NCBI GenBank assembly: GCA_024734555.1
Contig: JANPWX010000246.1
Location: forward strand, 1,452,312-1,516,311
Source: Trochalopteron elliotii
Lineage: Eukaryota; Chordata; Aves; Passeriformes; Leiothrichidae
Direction of reading: 5' to 3'
Length of the DNA stretch: 64,000 nucleotides
Part shown: positions 57,901-64,000 of the stretch, in pieces
How the letters are laid out: the number at the start of each line of letters is the position of its first letter
Position numbering within the stretch: position 1 is the first letter of the stretch
The notes under the pieces: model-generated
The model's input: only the letters and a program-made list of their open reading frames with translations
Told to the model about the DNA's origin: nothing
Databases searched by the model: none
Program-made: the position numbers and the translations under genes

Positions 57901-59819
57901 ACAGAAAACATCCAACAGTCTAACTGATTGATGAGGCATAGAGTGAAAGCTACCCCAATTACAACTTACAAGCCAGGGGTTTACTCTATAAGGCTGAGGT
58001 CAATACAGCTCAAGGAGCTGAAACAAAGCAGTGACACATGCTCCTTAGGAAAGGAAGGTCTTTCCTTAATCACCACTAACTTGGATAATCCTGATCATTC
58101 AAACTTCATTTCTTTAATCATCCATCTTCCAATCTACTACAAAGGTTGCATTAGATTATGAATTTACTGCTGGATCATGCAAAAAAGAGAAAAGGCACTT
58201 AAAATAAACATGTTCACTTCACTGAAAACTAGGAAAAATATTTAAAGAACTAGAAGGTGCTAACCTTCCTTTTCAATCTGAGGTAAGCAAGGAGGTTTTG
58301 AATAGTAGGAGAACAAGACTGAGAACAGGTGAGATGGTCCTTGACTGTAACTTGCTGAAGAAGGCAGAGGTTCTAGTTACTGTCCAGGGATAATCACTGC
58401 ATGCATGGCAATTTTTAACCCCATGAGGGTCTGATGGAAGATACAGATGTGCTCCAGAAAAACAGGTCTGCAACACCTCTTCTGGCCCTCATCAGTGGGA
58501 GCCAGGCTCTGTCTCACCTGCATTTAGTCTCTAATTCCTACCTTCCCAGATATGCTTTAAATCCAGTCCAGCAACCTCCAAGTGTTCCCCAAAACGCAGC
58601 AGTATTTAGTGAACAGAGCATTATCCTAAAAAGCACCAAAGATCCAAGCCGTTCAAGTGAAGAGGATCTCAACCCCACATCCTGGACCAGTAGTTAACCC
58701 CCAGCTATTATCTTAAAGTCACTGCAACTACTGAGCCCTTTCCTTTGTACTATGAGCCAGCCTTCCGTCATAAGGCGGCCACCTCCAGAGAGGACACACA
58801 GTGGGTTTCAACTTCAACAGTCCTTTCCAGCAAAGTCAGAAGGGGAAATGCAAGCATTTGAAAAGGTGGGCTGAGGTGCCTCTTCAGCTCCCCAGAAGCC
58901 CCAGTCCCCCCACCTTGTTGACAGGGAACTCAAGATTTCAGAAAATTGTTTTTCATTTAAATAAAAAAGCCTTCTGTACCATAGAGAGACCTTTCTCTCC
59001 TTCACAAGCATTTATAACAGCCAGAGAAGACTAACTGCCATTAGTTGTAGAGGGAAGCTCCATTTTTCCAGGGATGGGAAGCGGTAATCACCTGCAACCA
59101 CATGGAGGTAAAAATAAGTATGCTCTACCCTGATGGAACGGACTGCTACTGGTACTTCAAGTAGCCATCAGGCTGGAAGAGGTCTGAATGTGTCCTTGCC
59201 CCATGGACGGAAAACACTCAGAACCCTCATCTCCTTTTTCTCTATTTCCTTTCCCAAAAACACATGTATAAAGTTCAGGTGAGGTAACACTTACCTTAAT
59301 TGCTGTGCACACAGCATTAAGGTAGGTATGAGGATCCCATATTAGGTTTTATTATTCTTTCATAACTACTAGACAGGGATTTGTAAGAGATGAAAAGTAG
59401 GGGTGCCTGCTCACACTGTCACTTCAACAACACTTAGTCACTTACTCATAGTGCCCTTTCTCTAACACTAATGTCACAGGGACTGCAATATATCACACAA
59501 TTCATAGCAAAAAAGTACTGTGCATCCTTGTTTCTCCTGTATTAGAATTACAGTATTTCAGAAGTAGTGACCTGTCTCTCTAAAAGTGACTGAAAGAATA
59601 TTATAAATGAAAGTAAAACACAACAGCCCATCAAAATCCAAGTTTAATATATCTACCCCAAATCAAACCACTAAATTTATCAACACTTACAAATGCTTTA
59701 TAATCGCATGATTGGAAGATGAGTTTCTCTGGATGATGTTGCCAATATTGTACAGGCGTTGATGCTGTGGCTTCATTTGGAGGTCGCAAGGTAATTGAAG
59801 GCTCTCCCCAGTCTCCTGT
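33853..59819 (-). CDS. ANKS1B: ANKS1B (AIDA-1/EB-1), ankyrin-repeat and SAM-domain protein 1B (3' part, six coding exons)
   Basis: ANKS1B is a scaffold enriched at postsynaptic densities and also found in the nucleus. Its PTB domain binds the APP intracellular tail, and its C-terminus has been reported to bind PSD-95. Coding segments in transcript order: 59819-59691, 55913-55842, 45398-45312, 40698-40561, 35267-35100, 33963-33853. Joined, they give 234 residues with no interruption, ending at TGA. They match the C-terminal PTB domain and tail of vertebrate ANKS1B almost residue for residue as I recall it. The ankyrin repeats and SAM domains lie upstream, beyond the right edge. All five introns are GT..AG and phase 0, so any exon can be skipped in frame. 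The final residues ETTIF fit a class I PDZ ligand (Ser/Thr-X-hydrophobic). Confidence 0.96.
33964..40560 (-). other. ANKS1B: ANKS1B last two introns (33964-35099 and 35268-40560)
   Basis: The final intron is 1136 nt and contains a C-run at 34317-34329. The preceding one is 5293 nt and holds a GC-richer unclassified block at about 35590-35970. It also has a poly-A run near 37388 and a small direct repeat (gagcctatttct twice, 36280-36330). I recognise no nested gene or named transposon. Confidence 0.7.
35100..35267 (-). CDS. ANKS1B: ANKS1B exon: last PTB helix and proline-rich tail
   Basis: A 168-nt (56-codon) phase 0-0 exon with acceptor ..ttttgttccag and donor gtaagt. It starts [20 protein letters not shown], the C-terminal helix that packs against the PTB sandwich. 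It continues into the basic, proline-rich tail ending [14 protein letters not shown]. If the donor were not used, translation would stop after four more codons. Confidence 0.96.
40561..40698 (-). CDS. ANKS1B: ANKS1B exon: PTB core strands
   Basis: A 138-nt (46-codon) phase 0-0 exon with acceptor ..tttttaaacag and donor gtcagt (less usual). It starts [20 protein letters not shown] and ends [12 protein letters not shown]. It carries the central PTB strands, including the FAYITKD and HYCHVF segments typical of the fold. Confidence 0.96.
41011..41090. repeat. 80-bp imperfect inverted repeat: pre-miRNA-like hairpin or MITE
   Basis: The two 37-nt arms are 41011-41047 (starting cttcataagttgctggtata) and 41054-41090 (ending tgtaccagcatcttatgaag). 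They are complementary at 32 of 37 positions, two more are G-T wobbles on the plus strand, and the loop is only 6 nt. The geometry equals that of human MADE1, a mariner-derived 80-bp MITE. The fold would also suit a pre-miRNA on either strand. It lies 312 nt downstream, in transcript direction across the acceptor, on the intron side of the 40561-40698 exon. Identity is unknown. Confidence 0.7.
44960..44975. repeat. (TA)n microsatellite
   Basis: Eight AT dinucleotides without interruption in an AT-rich ANKS1B intron. A likely length polymorphism with no further significance visible. Confidence 0.85.
45312..45398 (-). CDS. ANKS1B: ANKS1B exon: PTB strands 2-4
   Basis: An 87-nt (29-codon) phase 0-0 exon with acceptor ..ttttgatttcag and donor gtatgt. 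It starts [20 protein letters not shown] and ends VKFIDATNK. It is a compact PTB segment that appears identical to the mammalian protein as I recall it. Confidence 0.96.
50579..51136 (-). mobile_element. CR1 LINE 3' fragment
   Basis: The plus strand reads as a reverse-complemented CR1 3' region: tcacagaatcagtgaaatct, cagttggaagggagcc, tgaatccaactactgg, then gctctgtcaggcttggtgct, cttccctggggagcctgtgc, aacctaaacctctcctgaca, caggctgaacagatgaagtg, ctcagctgctcctcataagg, and the end of the fragment near ttgagcagctgg. About 555 bp, well diverged, in the same orientation as ANKS1B transcription. One of the clearest pointers to a bird genome. Confidence 0.92.
53058..53120. repeat. (TTGG)n / poly-T low-complexity tract
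   Basis: Several TTGG units (ttggttggctggttggttgg, then more) lie between a T-run and a longer T-run ending at about 53118. The tract is simple sequence. The Lys/Gln/Pro-rich frame it creates on the minus strand is an artefact. Confidence 0.85.
54740..55140. promoter_or_regulatory. Candidate conserved non-coding element, TAAT-rich
   Basis: The block contains two copies of ataattagc (54761-54769 and 54772-54780) separated by 2 bp. It also has further TAAT/ATTA cores around 55042-55076, aatcatga twice (55073-55080 and 55090-55097) and a 7-bp inverted repeat tgttcac/gtgaaca (55100-55120). Clustered homeodomain-type cores in a neuronal gene intron suggest an enhancer, but there is no evidence beyond motif density. 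Confidence 0.3.
55842..55913 (-). CDS. ANKS1B: ANKS1B exon: start of PTB domain (72 nt)
   Basis: A 24-codon phase 0-0 exon with acceptor ..tttttttctag and donor gtaagt. It starts [20 protein letters not shown] and ends AKMR. YLGS is the hallmark first strand of PTB domains, and the short exon also carries the first helix. Skipping it would keep the frame but remove the core of the fold. Confidence 0.95.
55914..59690 (-). other. ANKS1B: ANKS1B intron of 3.8 kb upstream of the PTB start exon
   Basis: Includes a GC-richer unclassified stretch at about 56480-56800, and G/T-rich low-complexity sequence at 57490-57555. An open minus-strand stretch around 57225-57325 has a fair acceptor but no usable donor. 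I found nothing with recognisable homology. Confidence 0.65.
59691..59819 (-). CDS. ANKS1B: ANKS1B exon: region entering the PTB domain
   Basis: A 129-nt (43-codon) phase 0-0 exon with acceptor ..gtgattttcag and donor gtaagt. It starts [20 protein letters not shown], continues [16 protein letters not shown] and ends [18 protein letters not shown] lies just before the PTB YLGS strand. It is the most 5' ANKS1B exon visible. Confidence 0.96.
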
Positions 59820-62800
59820 CTGAAAATCACAGTTGTTCAGGATGTAAGAGTATGTGCAGGCAAATTCACTATAAAGTAGCCCTCCACTGTTGTGCTCAAT
59901 TAACAAGGATTTATTTTCTACACATAGAGCCATGTTACTAAAATAAGGGAACACAACTCCTACAACATTTTTAATGATTTAATTTATAATCCAAAGTCAT
60001 CTTCTGTAGTGTTTAATGAGGCTTTAATTAAATCTCTTTGCTTTGAGAATAAAATCATTAGGCACCGGAAATGTTCCTTAAAAATAAGTGTTTACAATAC
60101 ATATATGAGGATGAGAGCACTTGAAAAAAAACAGGAGATGCACAAAAATGTCTTTCACAAATTCTGCTGTGTGTTTTACAAGCTTTTCTGCACAGTTAAT
60201 ATGCCTTCCATTATCTGGCACATATAACCCATAACTAACTTTCCTAAATGGCTAAATAACAGAGACTTTGCTTTGATCTGAAGACTTATTATACATTCTT
60301 CAAACACATGAGCATTCTTTAATCTCTTTACGAATATTTACTTTGATCACCTTCTCTTGATGCCTCATTGTGGAGGTACTAACATTGCCCTTCCACATTC
60401 ATCATTCTCATTGATATAGGAGATTGCCTTTCTGAGCTGTCATCTCTTCTTTCCTCAAAGCCCTCAGAGAACACAGGTAAGAGTGCAGTTTGCTGCCAAA
60501 TCCCTTTGCAAATCTCTTCCAAAAGAGCCATTGCAGGCATCAGTACAGGAATGTCCCCAGCCTGGTAGTGCTAGTCTGGGTCTCACTTGCCATTGTGTAT
60601 TTTTGATTGTGACTCCATAGGACCTGAACTGACCTTGCCTTAAGGGCTCCTTCTACCTTTCAGGCCTGTGCACGAGCTCACTTTACCTGAAAGTGACTGT
60701 GGATGGACTTCTCTTCCTAAGCCCTCTTCCCTCTGCCTCCACCCTCATTTCTCTCCTATCCTGTCTGGTCTGGACTGCTTCTCAATTCCCCTCTTCTCAC
60801 AACTTTTGCAATTACACTTATCCTTCCCGATCCTTCCTCTTCTCCTGCCCATTATCTCTCAAACTGTTTTACCACATCCTATATGATTATTTCTTTACCT
60901 GCACTTATGTCTGTGTATTTTCTATGTATGTCATATTGCTAAAATATGTGTTGAAACTGACAAGGAGTTGTCATCAGCATTTCACACAGAACATGGCTAG
61001 TTTAAACTTTTATAGCAAAAAGAAGTTAAGCATCGAAAACACATGAAAAAAATCTTATTGAACACATTCAAAGTCTGGCAAACTATCACATCTTACTAAT
61101 TAAGTCAGGACAGAGTAAACAAAACAAGTACATCATTTTCATGTGTCACAAAATAACGAAATGACACGCATTTGCACAGCTCTGCAACGAAAAGCAAGAG
61201 ATAAATCTGGAAACATCAACATTACCCTGCCAATATGGCAATGTCAAGCAAGAGAACATCATAAAATAAGTCGAACCTAGTTACTGTTGGCACCATTAGC
61301 AAATCTACCAGTTACACAGTACTGTAATTTCTGTTTTGCCTAGTTAAATTGCCTATATACCACGGATATGACTTCAGCATCAGATTTTGAAAGGAAAGCA
61401 GCAGGAGGAATTGCTCTAATTTTTGTCAGTTTGCATCCACAAAAGTGAATCCTTCTGGCCACTAATGCATAAAAACCTTCTATCTTACTTAATCTGAAGT
61501 GGGAATTTGATTTCTTTATGAGACAGTTTTTATAAAATAAGATTCCCATCATATTACAAGGCGCAACGATCTTCATCCTTATTAGTGGAGTCTGTCTTTG
61601 ACAACAAGAGAAGACGGACTGCACCCATCACAAATTCTCACAGTGTACTCAGCTGTCTCTTATGAACTGTTCAAGACCACAGCTAACAGATCACTTGATT
61701 TAGTTCTTTTTTTTCCCCCTAAAAAAGATACACAGATTCCTGTGTAAGGAAGCAGAGCTCAGGAGGTACATCCTGGCCATTTAGCAAAAGATTCCTACAT
61801 GGACAGGGAGTAAATTCAGGACAGAAAAGCTACAAAAGTACATCTTTTGACCACCAATCTCTCTACCAAGGAAGCACAGGGATGGCCATGAGGCAGGACC
61901 AGAACTTCTACCAAACAAGTGACCAGGGTAGTGCTCCAAACCCTTCTGTTGCACTGCTCAGCAGGTAGTTTTCCTCACATGCAGGAAAGGGATAGCACTG
62001 GCAAATTAAGCAGGGTACATAAGGAGTAAAGTGAGTACATAATTTTAGAGTTTGTTTCCCTTTTGCACATTAAGTATGAAGAGCATAGAGAACTGCATTG
62101 TTTCTGTCTGTAAATAAATGGCAGAAAAAGGGGAACAATGATTACTTCTTTTTTTGGCTCAATTTTATAAAAAAATTAGAAATAATCTTCAACCAGGCTA
62201 ATAAAACTAATATATGAGACACAGTGGGACCGTGTGGAAACCATGCTTGTATCCATTGACTGCTCTATAAATATAATCATCCTACTACCTACTCCTTTTA
62301 AATTAGACAAAACAGAATTGCCAAGACTGCTATATATATCTATAGGATGTTCTAAATATGCAATAGAGCCAAGATTAGGGGAATACAGACATACAGAATT
62401 TCTGCTGTTCTTGACAGACCACTGCCCCAGGAAAGATTTCACGTATTTCAGTGTGTCTTGCAGAGGGAGTAGCTACTAAGAAAAGTGAATAAAATTAAAC
62501 ACATATATATAGATTATTATGATGGATGGAGAAGACATTATACATAGTTGAAATTTTCTCTTACAGCTGTATCATAGGTGTTTTTAAATATTCGGCAGAT
62601 GTGGCTCCCGGTTTCCTTTCCTTTTGTTTCTTACCAAACTCCTTAGACTTTTAAACAGTACTACTGTTAGTATTCATAACCTATTTAGACTGAGTTGTAA
62701 CAGAGTATTCTCCAAAGCCCAGATCCAGGAAGATGTTTAGAAGTGTAATTCCTATTACACATTCCCCATGCAATTTCCTTTCCTTTTTTTTTTTTTTTTT

Positions 62801-64000
62801 TAGGGAAGAAAAGCTTTTTAAACAAGATTTAGACAGCTAAATACATTCATAAATCAGTGTCTAAAAACTTCACCAAGAAGAAAGGGAGCTTCTCAACTGA
62901 CTGGCTCTAGCCAGATACTGAAATTCTGAGGTTTAGGATGTGATGATAACAGCTAACATCAGGTAAAATACAAAATAGGACCATCTTTGACCTAGAGAAG
63001 ACTTGAAACCACAAGGCTCAAGCCAGGGTGGAAAAATATTAATTACTAGTAATCCTATATCTGAGGAGTTGATGTGGAACAATTTATGGGTGATGTATTG
63101 AGATTCAGGTCCTTCAGAAGCACCTAATACACTTTTCAAGCAGTACAGAAACGTTCATAAATTGCTGTGCAAGACCAACTATAATGTTTAATTTAAGTTT
63201 TAAAAATAGATATGATAGGATAAGGATTTTCTGGTTTGAATATTTAATTTGCAATTTTAAGAAATAATCAAACATTTAAGCTTATGTATTTTTTATGACA
63301 CAATATACGGATGGAGATATTTATCTCTGTGATGAAGTAGAGAGGCAAGAGATAATTTCTTCCTCATCTAACTTTACAGCTCATCAGACAGCTGCACAAT
63401 TTATCACATGGTTTTTGCTGTACTGCCTGTGGTTTAGTATTCTAACCTCCCTATGACTTTAACCAGCACCTTTCCTCTCTTTGGTCTCAGCTAACTTGAA
63501 AAAGAAGATTTTTTTTGCTCTGCATTTTGCAGATAAAGGATTTATAATCAGAAAATGGTCTCAAGGCAGGTGCCAGAGTGGTAAGGATTCAATCCTTTTG
63601 CAATGACAACTTTTAATAGCCTTAGAGAACAATACCTTGTGCTCTTGCAGTGTTTTCTAACCCCCAAAATGGGCAGATATGCACTTTTCAGTGCTCTAGA
63701 AAGGACTGGATGCTTGATGTCAAATGAGCTACAGAAGCACACTAAGCTATTATTTTCTCTACAATTTTTTCTACAATTGCTGCACATTTTCCTATCTCAT
63801 CCCATTCCCTGAGAAGTGTATTTGACTCATATTAAAGGCACCTGGATGCAGAGATAGTTGCAGATAAGAAGTAACCTCAATAAATCTTCTATAAAAATCT
63901 AACACCTCCCTCGTCTTTTCATAAAAATGTCAAGTTAAAAAACCTCCATGCTAAAACGAAGGAAGAACCAAGAAGGCTGGTTTTGAGGGGTTTGAATGTA
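59820..64000 (-). other. ANKS1B: ANKS1B upstream intron, running off the window
   Basis: The next ANKS1B exon is not present before the right edge, so this is at least 4.2 kb of intron. It holds a pyrimidine-rich stretch at 60640-60890 and a poly-T run near 62788-62804. Short frames on both strands (61340-61624, 62176-62442) match nothing I know. Confidence 0.6.

Noticed and set aside
1..64000. Bacterial-style features (operons, CRISPR arrays, insertion sequences, ribosome-binding sites) and rRNA or tRNA genes
   Set aside because: The window is spliced vertebrate nuclear DNA. No such arrays or RNA genes were seen, and no undescribed multi-gene system is supported by the sequence.

Overview
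This is vertebrate nuclear DNA, almost certainly from a bird. It is AT-rich, has spliced genes with GT..AG introns of a few hundred bases to about 10 kb, carries degraded CR1 LINE fragments, and has one LTR of an avian-type endogenous retrovirus. The LTR resembles a family I associate with passerines, but I cannot place the species from sequence alone. In chicken and zebra finch this gene pair lies on chromosome 1/1A (recalled, not checked here).

Layout. (1) 41-16640, plus strand: the last 16 coding exons of APAF1, the apoptosome scaffold. They encode 713 residues: the end of the helical arm and both WD40 beta-propellers (15 repeats). A 3' UTR follows to a poly(A) signal at 17869-17874. (2) About 17.9-32.0 kb: intergenic, with no supported gene. 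It holds a CR1 3' end, a probable solo LTR, a 44-bp tandem duplication and a small perfect hairpin. (3) 32040-59819, minus strand: the last six coding exons of ANKS1B (AIDA-1/EB-1). They encode 234 residues: the PTB domain and the C-terminal tail ending in a PDZ-ligand-like motif. The 3' UTR is about 1.8 kb. (4) 59820-64000: the next upstream ANKS1B intron, running off the window.

The two genes are convergent (tail to tail) and functionally unrelated: APAF1 acts in the cytosolic mitochondrial death pathway, ANKS1B at neuronal synapses. Every identified exon boundary keeps the reading frame and both partial proteins read through without a frameshift or stop, so both genes appear intact.

I found no convincing new system. 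The points most worth checking are: an 80-bp near-symmetric hairpin in an ANKS1B intron (41011-41090); a run of weak splice donors across the second APAF1 propeller, one of them followed by an 88-codon open read-through; a TAAT-rich block (54740-55140) that may be a conserved regulatory element; and two Pumilio-type sites in the ANKS1B 3' UTR.
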